Part shown: positions 18,787-27,769 of the stretch, piece by piece | Position numbering within the stretch: the stretch's first letter is position 1 | Layout: each line of letters starts with the position of its first letter | NCBI GenBank assembly: GCA_004298015.1 | Contig: SCSE01000090.1 | Location: 1 to 64,000 of the forward strand | DNA: 64,000 bases | From: Rhodanobacter sp. | GTDB taxonomy: Bacteria > Pseudomonadota > Gammaproteobacteria > Xanthomonadales > Rhodanobacteraceae | Reading direction: 5' to 3' | The notes under the pieces: model-generated | What the model saw: the letters and a program-made list of their open reading frames with translations, nothing else | What the model was told of the DNA's origin: nothing | The model's database searches: none | Program-made: the position numbers and the translations under genes

Positions 18787-19656
18787 ATGTCAGCGTCAGT
18801 CGAAACCACCCATCCCCTGGCCAGCGAAGCCGGCAAGCTGGCCCGCCGCCTGCGCCATCAGGTCGGCCAGGCGGTCGCTGACTTCGGCATGATCGAGGAC
18901 GGCGACAAGGTGATGGTCTGCCTGTCTGGCGGCAAGGACTCGTATACCTTGCTGGATCTCCTGTTGCAGCTGCAGGCCAGGGCACCGGTACGCTTCGAGC
19001 TGATCGCGGTGAATCTGGACCAGAAGCAGCCGGGTTTTCCGGCCCAGGTATTGCCGGACTACCTGAAGGCACGTGGCGTACCGTTTCATGTCATCGAGCA
19101 GGATACCTACAGCACGGTCACCCGGGTGATACCGGCTGGCAAGACCCTGTGCAGCCTGTGCTCGCGACTGCGGCGCGGCGCGCTCTACAGCTGGGCGGCG
19201 GACAATGGCATCAGCAAGATCGCGCTGGGTCATCATCGCGACGACATTCTTGCCACCTTCTTCCTGAACATGTTTTACCAGGCGCAGCTGAAGGCGATGC
19301 CGCCGAAGCTGCGCTCGGACGACGGTCGCCACGTGGTGATCCGTCCGCTGGCCTACTGCCGCGAGAGCGACATCGTCGAGTATGCCGCGGCGCGGAATTT
19401 TCCGATCATTCCGTGCAACCTGTGCGGTTCGCAGGACAACCTGCAGCGCCAGGCGGTGCAGCGCATGCTGGCGGAATGGGAGCAGCTTCAGCCCGGGCGC
19501 AGCGAGAATATTTTCCGCGCGCTCGGTCATGTGTCACCCTCGCAGCTCGCCGATCGCCAGCTGTTCGATTTCGCGGCGCTGGGCCGGGTCGGCGGTCCCG
19601 ATGTCCCGTATTCACCTCCAAGGCTTGCCGTTGCCACGCCGGGCGATGATCATTAG
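18787..19656 (+). CDS. ttcA: tRNA-cytidine(32) 2-sulfurtransferase TtcA
   Basis: 289 residues. A PP-loop ATPase motif SGGKDS is at 47-52. Cysteines C122 and C125 (LCSLC) and C213 match the three cysteines that hold the [4Fe-4S] cluster of TtcA. It replaces O2 by sulfur at cytidine 32 of some tRNAs in the cytoplasm. GGAGGG lies just before the ATG. The aminotransferase gene follows after 35 bp. Confidence 0.96.
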   Translation: MSASVETTHPLASEAGKLARRLRHQVGQAVADFGMIEDGDKVMVCLSGGKDSYTLLDLLLQLQARAPVRFELIAVNLDQKQPGFPAQVLPDYLKARGVPFHVIEQDTYSTVTRVIPAGKTLCSLCSRLRRGALYSWAADNGISKIALGHHRDDILATFFLNMFYQAQLKAMPPKLRSDDGRHVVIRPLAYCRESDIVEYAAARNFPIIPCNLCGSQDNLQRQAVQRMLAEWEQLQPGRSENIFRALGHVSPSQLADRQLFDFAALGRVGGPDVPYSPPRLAVATPGDDH

Positions 19657-19691
19657 CCGTCTTTACTTCCAACCACTGACCGAGAACTGAC

Positions 19692-20894
19692 GTGTCCCTT
19701 TTTGCAGCTGTTGAAATGGCCCCGGGCGATCCGATCCTGGGGCTGACCGAGGCCTATAACGCCGATGCCCGGCCGAACAAGGTGAATCTGGGCGTGGGTA
19801 TCTACGTCGACGAGCAAGGACAGGTGCCGGTACTCAAGGCCGTGCGCGAGGTCGAGCAGACGCTGGCGCGCGATGGCGGACCACGCAGCTACCTGCCGAT
19901 CGACGGCTTGCCGGCCTACAACCGGCTCACCCAGCAGTTGCTGTTCGGCGCCGGCGCACCGCTGCTGGAGGCCGCTCGGGTCGCGACCGCGCAGACCATC
20001 GGCGGCAGCGCCGCGCTGCGCGTGGGGGCCGATCTGTTGCGTCAGATCCCCGGCGTCAAGCCGAAGCTGGCGATCAGCAACCCGAGCTGGGGCAACCACC
20101 ACGTGGTGTTCCGTACCGCCGGGTTCGAGCTGATCGACTACCGCTATTACGATGACGTCAGCCACGGCGTCGATTTCGCCGGCATGCTGGAGGATCTCGG
20201 CAAGCTGGAGCCGGGCACGGTCGTGCTGCTGCATGCCTGCTGCCACAACCCGACCGGCGTCGACCTTAGCATTGAGCAGTGGAACCAGGTGGTCGCTGTG
20301 GTGAAGGAGCGCAACCTGCTGCCGTTCATCGACATGGCTTACCAGGGCTTTGACCAGGGTACGGCTGCCGATGCCGCGGCGATCCGCCTGTTCGCGGACT
20401 CGGGAATCGAGGCATTCGTGGTGGCTAGTTCGTACTCCAAGTCGTTTTCGCTGTATGGCGAGCGGGTGGGTGCGCTGTCGTTCGTCGGTGCCGACCGCGA
20501 CGAGGCGGCACGACTGCGGTCGAAGATCAAGCAGACCATCCGTGCCAACTACTCCAGCCCTGCCACGCATGGCGCCGCGCTGGTAGCCGGTGTGCTCGGC
20601 AGTCCCGAATTGAGTGCATTGTGGGAGCGCGAGCTGGGCGAGATGCGCGAACGCATTCACGCGATGCGTGCGGGCATGGTCGAAAAGCTGGCCACGCTGG
20701 GTGCGCCGCAGTTCGGTTTCATTCAACGCCAGGCCGGCATGTTCTCCTATTCCGGCCTGAGCAAGCCGCAGGTGGAACGCCTGCGCGAGGAGTTCGCGAT
20801 CTATGCGCTGGGCAGCGGGCGGATCTGCGTGGCGGCATTGAATGGCAGCAATCTGGATGCCGTGGTCGCCGCGGTGGCGGCGGTCAGCCGCTGA
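19692..20894 (+). CDS. tyrB: Aromatic amino acid aminotransferase (AspC/TyrB family)
   Basis: 400 residues, class I PLP aminotransferase. The start is a GTG, chosen because the next residues match the family start (MSLFAAVEMAPGDPILGL). The PLP lysine is K250 within SSYSKSF. The ACCHNPTGVD loop and a C-terminal Arg region are also present. It swaps amino groups between aspartate or aromatic amino acids and 2-oxo acids. AspC and TyrB cannot be separated by eye. Confidence 0.9.
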   Translation: MSLFAAVEMAPGDPILGLTEAYNADARPNKVNLGVGIYVDEQGQVPVLKAVREVEQTLARDGGPRSYLPIDGLPAYNRLTQQLLFGAGAPLLEAARVATAQTIGGSAALRVGADLLRQIPGVKPKLAISNPSWGNHHVVFRTAGFELIDYRYYDDVSHGVDFAGMLEDLGKLEPGTVVLLHACCHNPTGVDLSIEQWNQVVAVVKERNLLPFIDMAYQGFDQGTAADAAAIRLFADSGIEAFVVASSYSKSFSLYGERVGALSFVGADRDEAARLRSKIKQTIRANYSSPATHGAALVAGVLGSPELSALWERELGEMRERIHAMRAGMVEKLATLGAPQFGFIQRQAGMFSYSGLSKPQVERLREEFAIYALGSGRICVAALNGSNLDAVVAAVAAVSR

Positions 20895-20977
20895 CAGCCT
20901 CATGGCCGCCGTTCCGGCGCAAGCCGGCATGGCGGCAACCTCTCCAGCTGCCCGGCAGCACCTTACCCGGATAATGC

Positions 20978-21895
20978 ATGTTTTTTCGCAACCTCACCCT
21001 GTTTCGCTTTTCCCCCAGCGTCGCTGAAGACCTGAGCCGCCTCGACGAAGCACTGGCCGGGCATCGCCTGCGCCCCTGCGGTCCGCTGGAAATGTTCACC
21101 AAGGGCTTTGTCCCGCCGGTCGGCCGTGGCGAGGGCGAACCGCTGACCCACAGCGTCAAGCAGTGCACCTTGCTGACCGTGGGGGGCGAGGACAAGCTGC
21201 TGCCGGCGGCGGTGATCAACGACGAGCTGCAGCGCAAGGTGCAGAAAATCGCCGAGGAAGAAGGGCGCAAGGTCGGAGGTCGCGAGCGCAAGCGGATCAA
21301 GGAGGATCTGCTGACCGAGTTGCTGCCTCGCGCGTTTGTGCGCAATTCGCGGATGTCCGCCTATGTCGATCGGAAAAACGGCTGGCTGGTGCTCGATACC
21401 TCCAGCCGAAAATCCGCCGAGAACACCTTGACCCAGGTCCGCGAGGCGTTGGGCAGCTTTCCGGCGGTGCCGTTGGCGCCGGAGGAAGGTCCCCGGGTGC
21501 TGATGACCGACTGGCTGGCCAATGGCAACCTGCCGGCCGGTCTGGCCCTGGGCGATGAATGCGAGCTGCGCGACCCGGCGACCGCAACCGGCGCGATTGC
21601 CCGCTGCCGCCGGCAGGATCTCGATGCCGAGGAGGTCAAGGAGCACCTGCGCAACGGCAAACAGGTATTTCAGCTGGGACTCACCTTCGATGATCGCATC
21701 AGCTTCGTGCTGGGTGAGGACCTGATCGTCCGCAAGCTGAAATTCCTCGACGTGGTGATGGACGAGCTGGGCGACAGTCAGCAGGATGCACATGCCGAGA
21801 TGGATGCTAGCTTCGCCCTGCTGACGCTGGAGCTGGAGCGGCTGCTGGGCAAACTGGAAGAATGGTTCGGTTTGCCGCGTCCCAGCGACAGCTGA
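20978..21895 (+). CDS. rdgC: Recombination-associated protein RdgC
   Basis: 305 residues, the normal length. It begins MFFRNLTLFRF and shows the RdgC blocks PCGPLEMFTKGFVPP and AEEEGRKVGGRERKRIKE. RdgC forms a ring-shaped dimer around DNA and restrains RecA and replication-restart events. It is a single gene here, with the aminotransferase gene 83 bp upstream. Confidence 0.96.
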   Translation: MFFRNLTLFRFSPSVAEDLSRLDEALAGHRLRPCGPLEMFTKGFVPPVGRGEGEPLTHSVKQCTLLTVGGEDKLLPAAVINDELQRKVQKIAEEEGRKVGGRERKRIKEDLLTELLPRAFVRNSRMSAYVDRKNGWLVLDTSSRKSAENTLTQVREALGSFPAVPLAPEEGPRVLMTDWLANGNLPAGLALGDECELRDPATATGAIARCRRQDLDAEEVKEHLRNGKQVFQLGLTFDDRISFVLGEDLIVRKLKFLDVVMDELGDSQQDAHAEMDASFALLTLELERLLGKLEEWFGLPRPSDS

Positions 21896-21904
21896 GACGG
21901 CAAC

Positions 21905-21924
21905 GTCGGTGGGCCTTCACCGAC
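21905..21924. terminator. Hairpin after rdgC
   Basis: GTCGGTG and CACCGAC form a seven-base stem with a six-base loop just after the rdgC stop. No T-run follows directly, so activity is uncertain. Confidence 0.35.
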
Positions 21925-22087
21925 AATCGATGAAAAAACCCTTGCGCTGAGCCATTGATTTCCCCACATACTTCCACTTCGAGTTGCCGGCAAGCACGTT
22001 GATCCGGCGGGCAAGTCGTAGTGGATCCGCCAGCCGAACCGACTCGCGGGTTTGGTGCGCAGCGTGTGGGCAGCAACAGGTGGACTG

Positions 22088-22858
22088 ATGGCGCAGCAGT
22101 TGCAAGGCGATTGGCTGGAATTGGCGATGGCGGGCGGCGGCACCGTTCGGGTGCTCAAGGCCGCGCATCCGCGCGCGCGCCGGTTGCGTCTCACCGTGAC
22201 CCCCAAGGGTGCGCGAGTGTCCTATCCGCATGGCACCCATCCGGCGCAGGTCAGTGCGTTCCTGCGCAGTCATGCCGATTGGCTGGAGCAGAAGCTGGAT
22301 GAGCTGAACCTGATGGTGAAGCCGCTGCCGGCACTGCGGCTTGGGTGTCCAACAGACTTTCGGTTCCGCGGCGAGCGCATCGCCCTGGACTGGGCGGAGG
22401 GGCCTTATCCACGGATCCAGTCGGCTGCTGACAAGATCACCCTGGTGATCCCGCGGCCACACAGCCGGGCACTGCCGATTGCCCGGGGCCTGCTGGCCTC
22501 ACATCTGGAAAGCCAGGTGCGACGTGACGTGTCGCGTTGGCTGGCCGGTTACGTACCGCAGCTGGGGCTGGCCCCGACCGCGCTGCGGATACGCCCGATG
22601 AAAAGCCTGTGGGGAAGTCTGGATACCCGCGATCGGATCAATCTTGACCTGGCGTTGGCTCTGGCACCACCGGTCGCGCTGCGCTACGTGCTGGTCCACG
22701 AGCTTTGCCATCTCAAGGTGCGCAATCATTCGCCACGTTTCTGGGCCCAGGTCGAAAACCTGTTTCCCGGCTGGCGCGAGCAACGCGACTGGCTGCGCCA
22801 GCACGGCGCCATCCTCAAGGCCGAACTCGACCGACTGGTGGCCGACGTGGCCGATTGA
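22088..22858 (+). CDS. YgjP-like (M48/DUF45) metallopeptidase
   Basis: 256 residues from the ATG at 22088, preceded by AGGTGG. The C-terminal zincin motif HELCH is at 204-208, followed by the typical NHSPRFW. The N-terminal half (VKAAHPRARRLRLTVTPKG style) is the YgjP beta domain. These are soluble cytoplasmic putative peptidases often described as nucleotide/SprT-like; the substrate is unknown. The gene is convergent with a response-regulator gene only 15 bp away. Confidence 0.88.
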   Translation: MAQQLQGDWLELAMAGGGTVRVLKAAHPRARRLRLTVTPKGARVSYPHGTHPAQVSAFLRSHADWLEQKLDELNLMVKPLPALRLGCPTDFRFRGERIALDWAEGPYPRIQSAADKITLVIPRPHSRALPIARGLLASHLESQVRRDVSRWLAGYVPQLGLAPTALRIRPMKSLWGSLDTRDRINLDLALALAPPVALRYVLVHELCHLKVRNHSPRFWAQVENLFPGWREQRDWLRQHGAILKAELDRLVADVAD

Positions 22859-22873
22859 GGCTGGGTCGCAGGA

Positions 22874-23233
22874 TCAGGGCGACAGCATGTCGCGAACCGC
22901 GCGTTCGAGAACCGCCTTTTCAAACGGCTTGATCAGGGCCTTGATCTGCGGATGTCTGGCGGTGAATTCGGACTGATCGAGACCGGAGAGTACGATGAAC
23001 GGCGTCTTGCGGGCCAGCAGTGCGCGGGTCACCGGGGCGGCGCTGTCACCACGCAAATGCATGTCGACGATGGCTGCATCGAAGCTGGCTATCTCGATAT
23101 CCGCCAGCGCCGACTCGAGCGTCGAGGTCGTCAACACCTGCAAACCCATGTCGAGCAGAATTTCCTCGACGACCATGGCCACGATCGCATCGTCCTCAAT
23201 GACCAGTACGCATCGAGATGTTTTCTGTGACAT
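22874..23233 (-). CDS. Single-domain response regulator (receiver only)
   Basis: 119 residues, a CheY-like receiver with nothing else. The acidic pair is at residues 14-15 (IEDDA), the phospho-acceptor is D57 (AIVDMHL), and the lysine is in LIKPFE near the C-terminus. It lies 84 bp downstream of a hybrid histidine kinase on the same strand and is its likely partner. With no output domain it must act by protein contact or as a phosphate sink or relay. Confidence 0.9.
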   Translation of the reverse strand: MSQKTSRCVLVIEDDAIVAMVVEEILLDMGLQVLTTSTLESALADIEIASFDAAIVDMHLRGDSAAPVTRALLARKTPFIVLSGLDQSEFTARHPQIKALIKPFEKAVLERAVRDMLSP

Positions 23234-23317
23234 GGATGACTTCCTGCTGTCCTGGTTCGGTTGACGGACGCGCTTCTCTACAACGGTCGTATCGATCTTC
23301 GCCAGTCCGGAAAACCG

Positions 23318-25795
23318 TCAGAGCGGTATCAGTCCCTGCACGGCGGCCACCAACTGCTTCACGCCGAACGGTTTGGGCAGCATCTCCATGTCCCCGTTGC
23401 CGCTACATCCGTCAAATATGGTGTCTTCTGAATAACCGGTGATGAATAATACCTTCAATTCCGGTCTTGTCGTGCGGGCCAGACTGGCCACCTCGCGACC
23501 GTTGAGGTCCGGGAGCCCCACATCAGTGATCAATAAATCCATGGGAACGTCATGCGCGTTGATGAGTTCAAGCGCCGTCGTACCATTGGTCGCCTGGAGA
23601 CAGGTATACCCCAGTTCTCCCAGTACCTCCAGGATCAGCTCGCGTATGACGCGTTCGTCCTCCACCACCAGCACCGCGCGGGAGGATCGAGTCAGTGAGC
23701 GCGTGGCAACGGCTTGTGGGTTCCCGGCCGGGCTGGTTTCGCGAACGCCGCGATAACGAGGCAGATACAACCGCACGGTAGTCCCTTTGTCCAGGCAGCT
23801 CTCGATGTGGATGCAACCTCGCGATTGTCTGGCAAAGCCATAAGCCATGGACAGGCCCAAACCGGTGCCGTGTCCGATCGGTTTGGTGGTAAAAAATGGC
23901 TCGCATGCGCGACGAATCACCTCGGCAGGCATGCCTTGGCCAGTGTCCGACACGCTGAGGCGGACGTACTCGCCCGGTTCAAGTTCTCGTGGAGCCACCA
24001 ACTCGTCTGCCGCAATGGCCACGTTGGCGGTTTGCAGCGTGAGCAAGCCACCGTCCGGCATCGCGTCCCGTGCATTGATGACGAGGTTCAGCAAGGTGCT
24101 TTCGAGCTGGTTCGGGTCACATAGCGTAAGCCAGAGCTCCGGTGCGGATTTTGTGGAAAGCTGGATGTGGTGGCCGAGGGTACGTTGGAACATATCTCTC
24201 ACCGACCCGACCAGCACATCCGCCTCGACCACCTCGGGCTTTAGCGGTTGCCGCCGGGAAAACGCCAGCAGGCGATGGGTCAGCGTTGCGGCCCGTTTCG
24301 CCGCGCTGGCGGCAGCCTCGAGAAAGCGTGCGCTCTCTTCGTATTTACCCTGGGCCAGGCGTGTCCCGAGCATATCGAGACCACCGATGACACCGGTGAG
24401 CAGGTTGTTGAAATCGTGAGCGATTCCCCCCGTAAGCTGACCTACAGCCTCCATTTTCTGGGACTGGCGCAGGGCTTCATTGGCTATTTCAAGCTCAACA
24501 CTGCGTTGGGCGATCCGACTTTCCAGCGTGTTGTTGACGTCCGCGAGCTCTTGTTCGGTGCGCTTTTGATCGTGAATATCCGTATTGGTGCCGATCCAGC
24601 GCTTGATTGAACCGTCTTCATCATGAAGCGGAACGGCCCGCGCGATATGCCAGCGATATTTGCCATCCGCGCGCCGCAGCCGGAACTCGGTCTGATAGGA
24701 AGCCCCGCTGCGGATGGCGAGAGTCCAGCGCTCGGCGGCAACCACGAGATCCGTGGGATGCACTAACTGGATCCAGCCGCTTCCCCGCAAGGCCTGGTGC
24801 GTCGCCCCGGAGTAGTCGAGGACGCGGTCGTTGAACCAGTCGAGTGAGCCGTCGGGATCGGAAGTCCAGACGTGATTGGGCATGGCCTGCGTCAATCCGC
24901 GGAATGCGGCCTCGCTTTCCTGCAGGGCGGTTTCGGTAGTTTTGCGTGCCGTGATATCCAGAAACAACAGGGCGAACTGATCCGCTGCCGCCTTGCGGAC
25001 ACGGACTTCGAACCAGCGTGAACCGACCGCTGGCACATGGATCTCGAAATGCCTCGGTTCGCCGCTATCCAGTACTTCTGCGTAGAGGTCGACCAGTTCT
25101 TGCTGGAGGGTGGGAAGAACCTCGCGCGCCGAGTGCCCGGTCACGTCCTCGGCACGCAAACCGGTCTGCAATTCAAAACCCGGATTTACCTCCAGCAGGC
25201 GGAAGTCGACCATGCGGCCACCGCCATCCCGCAGGGCTTCGGCCAGGACAAAACCCTCCTGCATATTGTCGAACAGCCCACGCCAGCGCGATTCGCTTTC
25301 CCGCAGCTTCGCCTCGGCGCGCAACTGTTCGGTGGTTTCCATACAGGTGCACAAGATGCCATCGACGCCACCGGCCGAATTGCGAACGGGTGCAGCAGAC
25401 AAAGTGAAGGTGGCATCTTCCTCGAAGTTGTTGCGTGTGAGCCGCAGTGGCAGGCTTTCAAAATAGAGCGACTCTCCGCTGCTCGCGCGAAGGGCCAGAG
25501 GCTGGGCCGCCGGCCAGATTTCCGGAAAGACTTCCCGGAATGGCTGGCCCAGGGATTCCGGATGGCGTTTTCCCAATATCGGTATATAGCTGTCGTTGTA
25601 GAGGCACACATAGTTTTCGCCCCACAGTACGAACATGGGAAACCTTGAAGCAAGCATCCATCGCACAATCGCTCTCAGTGCTTCCGGCCACTGTTGGGGG
25701 TTGCCCAGAGCCGAGACATCCCAGTCGTAGGCGTGCATCCTGGCACCCATCTCATCGCCGCTGGCGAGGAAGCCATGGTTATCTTTCGTTATCAT
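23318..25795 (-). CDS. PAS-rich hybrid sensor histidine kinase
   Basis: 825 residues without transmembrane helices, so it is cytoplasmic. Three PAS/PAC units occupy about residues 35-160, 170-290 and 295-425. A coiled linker leads to the HisKA box with the phospho-acceptor H460 (GGIAHDFNNLL). The ATPase domain follows (N box LVINARDAM, G boxes DTGQGMP and GTGLGLS). A C-terminal receiver has D758 (ITDVGLPDLNG). The separate receiver downstream gives the system two acceptor aspartates. Ligand unknown; the PAS domains may sense redox, light or a small molecule. Confidence 0.93.
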   Translation of the reverse strand: MITKDNHGFLASGDEMGARMHAYDWDVSALGNPQQWPEALRAIVRWMLASRFPMFVLWGENYVCLYNDSYIPILGKRHPESLGQPFREVFPEIWPAAQPLALRASSGESLYFESLPLRLTRNNFEEDATFTLSAAPVRNSAGGVDGILCTCMETTEQLRAEAKLRESESRWRGLFDNMQEGFVLAEALRDGGGRMVDFRLLEVNPGFELQTGLRAEDVTGHSAREVLPTLQQELVDLYAEVLDSGEPRHFEIHVPAVGSRWFEVRVRKAAADQFALLFLDITARKTTETALQESEAAFRGLTQAMPNHVWTSDPDGSLDWFNDRVLDYSGATHQALRGSGWIQLVHPTDLVVAAERWTLAIRSGASYQTEFRLRRADGKYRWHIARAVPLHDEDGSIKRWIGTNTDIHDQKRTEQELADVNNTLESRIAQRSVELEIANEALRQSQKMEAVGQLTGGIAHDFNNLLTGVIGGLDMLGTRLAQGKYEESARFLEAAASAAKRAATLTHRLLAFSRRQPLKPEVVEADVLVGSVRDMFQRTLGHHIQLSTKSAPELWLTLCDPNQLESTLLNLVINARDAMPDGGLLTLQTANVAIAADELVAPRELEPGEYVRLSVSDTGQGMPAEVIRRACEPFFTTKPIGHGTGLGLSMAYGFARQSRGCIHIESCLDKGTTVRLYLPRYRGVRETSPAGNPQAVATRSLTRSSRAVLVVEDERVIRELILEVLGELGYTCLQATNGTTALELINAHDVPMDLLITDVGLPDLNGREVASLARTTRPELKVLFITGYSEDTIFDGCSGNGDMEMLPKPFGVKQLVAAVQGLIPL

Positions 25796-25945
25796 GGGCT
25801 ATCCGGTGTTCTGCGATGAACACTCGCGGTAACACGAATCCTACAACGAGGATGACATTTTCGTTTGACGCAGGGGATTTCTCACGGCAGGGCCTGGGGC
25901 AGGGTGCTGATTGCCGGCATCAGATATCGTCAGCTGGCTTGCGAA

Positions 25946-26545
25946 TCAGAGCTCGCGTGCCTTTCTGACGTAGCGCGTACCCAGCACCACGTCCCAAAGC
26001 GGCGTGGTGACACCGAAGTTACAGTCGGGGTGGTAGTGGTGCACGTGGTGTGCACCGGCCCAGCGTCGCAGCAGCGGGCGTTTGAAGCGCACGTGATGAA
26101 TTGCGAAGTGGCTCAGTCCGTAGGCGATATAGCCGAACGTCACCGAACCCATCATCATCAGCGCAAAGCCGGTCGGTGCAACCATCATGCACAGTCCGGT
26201 GAGTATCACCAGCACCGCGCCGGGCAGAAAAAACGGCAGCGAGTCGTAGCCGAGCGGATGCTCGTGATGCATGCGATGGCCTTGTTCGAACAGCGGTATG
26301 CCGGTGTGGAACATCCAGCGGTGGAAGACGTATTCGAAAAAACTGAAGGTCAGCAAGCCGAGCACGACGGCCAGCACGGCGCCAATCGGACTGCTACCAT
26401 GATGTTGCCAGCCGGCAACCACCAGTACGCAGCCCAAGGCCGAGTCGAGCACGACTTCGGCCCAGTAGTTGGTGCGCGTGGACGACATGCGCACGATCCC
26501 ATCGAGGATCGTTCCGGCCAGGTTGCGTTTCATCGGTGGGTGCAT
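25946..26545 (-). CDS. Fatty acid hydroxylase superfamily membrane protein
   Basis: 199 residues from the ATG at 26545, with AGGA upstream. An in-frame ATG at 26608 lacks a ribosome binding site. At least four hydrophobic helices and the di-iron histidine boxes are present: HRWMFH (75-80), HRMHH (90-94), HFAIHH (146-151) and HHVHH (166-170). This is the sterol desaturase / fatty acid hydroxylase fold. It uses O2 to hydroxylate or desaturate a membrane lipid; the substrate is not clear. Carotenoid or ornithine-lipid hydroxylation is an alternative. Confidence 0.85.
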   Translation of the reverse strand: MHPPMKRNLAGTILDGIVRMSSTRTNYWAEVVLDSALGCVLVVAGWQHHGSSPIGAVLAVVLGLLTFSFFEYVFHRWMFHTGIPLFEQGHRMHHEHPLGYDSLPFFLPGAVLVILTGLCMMVAPTGFALMMMGSVTFGYIAYGLSHFAIHHVRFKRPLLRRWAGAHHVHHYHPDCNFGVTTPLWDVVLGTRYVRKAREL

Positions 26546-26713
26546 GTGTTCACTGTCCTGCGGCAAAGCATGCAAATCTCTGTGCCATGCATGATTCCAT
26601 TGTCCCATGTTGCCGACGGTAAATCACAATGATGTACGGTCCCAAGCTGACTCGCAGATGACCGGCGCCGTTTGTGCGGTAGCCCGGGGCGGCCTTTTCC
26701 GCACTCGCAAACG

Positions 26714-27703
26714 TCAATGCGACAACGCGAACCCGGTGAGGATTTGTGCCGTTTCCGCCGGCTTCTCCAGCATCGGCATGTGGTTGCAGCCGCTGATGAT
26801 ACTGGAGCTGATGGCGCTGGCATGCGTGAGGCCGTTGCGCAGGCTGTCCAATGCCGAGCGATCGATCACCTTGTCGTCATGACACCACAGACCGAGTACC
26901 GGCATGTCGAGCTGCCCCAGCCGATGCTGCACGGCGAGATACTGTGATGGTTGGCGCAGTTGATTGAAGACGTGCTTGATGAAGGCATGGTTCTTTACGT
27001 TGCGCGCGACCAGGACGTCGACAAACCGCCCCGGAAGATCCAGCGGCTTGTCCAGCACCAGTGCAGCCGCCTTTGCAAAGCCGGCGCGGTCATCGAACAG
27101 GAACGGATCCTTGCCTGCCAGCGACTCGCGCGCGAACGCGTTCTCATTGTATTTCAGGCCAAAGGCGTCGACCAGCGCCAGTTCTGCCACATGCTCGGGG
27201 TGTTCGGCGGCGTAGACGCCGGCAATGGCGCCGCCCATGGAATGGCCGACCAGCACAAAGCGCCCCAGTCGCAAGGTCTGCACAAAAGTCTGCAGACGGG
27301 CGGCCTGGGCGTCGATGTCGTAGCTGGCACCGGGCAGCCGAGAGGAGTCTCCCCAACCGGGCAGGTCGGGAATAATCAGGTGGAAATGCGGAGTCAGCCG
27401 GTTTGCCACGTCCAGCCAGACCTGCCGGCGATCGGCAAAGCCGTGAAGCAACACGATGGTTGGCCCGCTGCCACCCTCGTAGTAGACCCAGCGGGTGTCG
27501 CCCGCTTGCACCGAGTGTGTCTCGAGGTGCGCCGCCATCGCCTCGCGGGCAAAGTTGGCGCGCATAAGCCACTGCGGGGCGAACAGGTAGCTGCCGCCAA
27601 GCACGATGCCGAGGATCGCCACCAGCCATGCCAGCAACTTGAGCCGGCGGAACAGCATCTGCTTCCACAGTGGGCGGTTGACGGGGCGGATGGATGGTGG
27701 CAT
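26714..27703 (-). CDS. Membrane-anchored alpha/beta hydrolase
   Basis: 329 residues from the ATG at 27703, with AGGA eight bases upstream. One N-terminal membrane helix (about 22-42) anchors a periplasmic alpha/beta hydrolase. The oxyanion region LLHGFA is at 85-90. The nucleophile elbow GHSMGG has Ser155. An Asp in the late strand CHDDKVID and the His in NHMPMLEKP complete the triad. It resembles lipases or esterases and epoxide-hydrolase-like enzymes; the substrate is unknown. It follows the M1 aminopeptidase gene after 66 bp. Confidence 0.86.
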   Translation of the reverse strand: MPPSIRPVNRPLWKQMLFRRLKLLAWLVAILGIVLGGSYLFAPQWLMRANFAREAMAAHLETHSVQAGDTRWVYYEGGSGPTIVLLHGFADRRQVWLDVANRLTPHFHLIIPDLPGWGDSSRLPGASYDIDAQAARLQTFVQTLRLGRFVLVGHSMGGAIAGVYAAEHPEHVAELALVDAFGLKYNENAFARESLAGKDPFLFDDRAGFAKAAALVLDKPLDLPGRFVDVLVARNVKNHAFIKHVFNQLRQPSQYLAVQHRLGQLDMPVLGLWCHDDKVIDRSALDSLRNGLTHASAISSSIISGCNHMPMLEKPAETAQILTGFALSH

Positions 27704-27733
27704 GGGAGTTTCCTGAGTTTCGTTGAGCCGGTC

Positions 27734-27764
27734 CCACGGCGCGTTGCAGCGCAACGCGCCGTGG
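27734..27764 (-). terminator. Strong hairpin between M1 aminopeptidase and hydrolase genes
   Basis: Two perfect 14-base arms (27734-27747 and 27751-27764) flank a three-base loop. The hairpin begins six bases past the M1 stop on the minus strand. There is no T-run, so it could be an RNA processing or 3'-end stabilising structure rather than a full stop between the two genes. Confidence 0.6.
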
Positions 27765-27769
27765 ATGAC

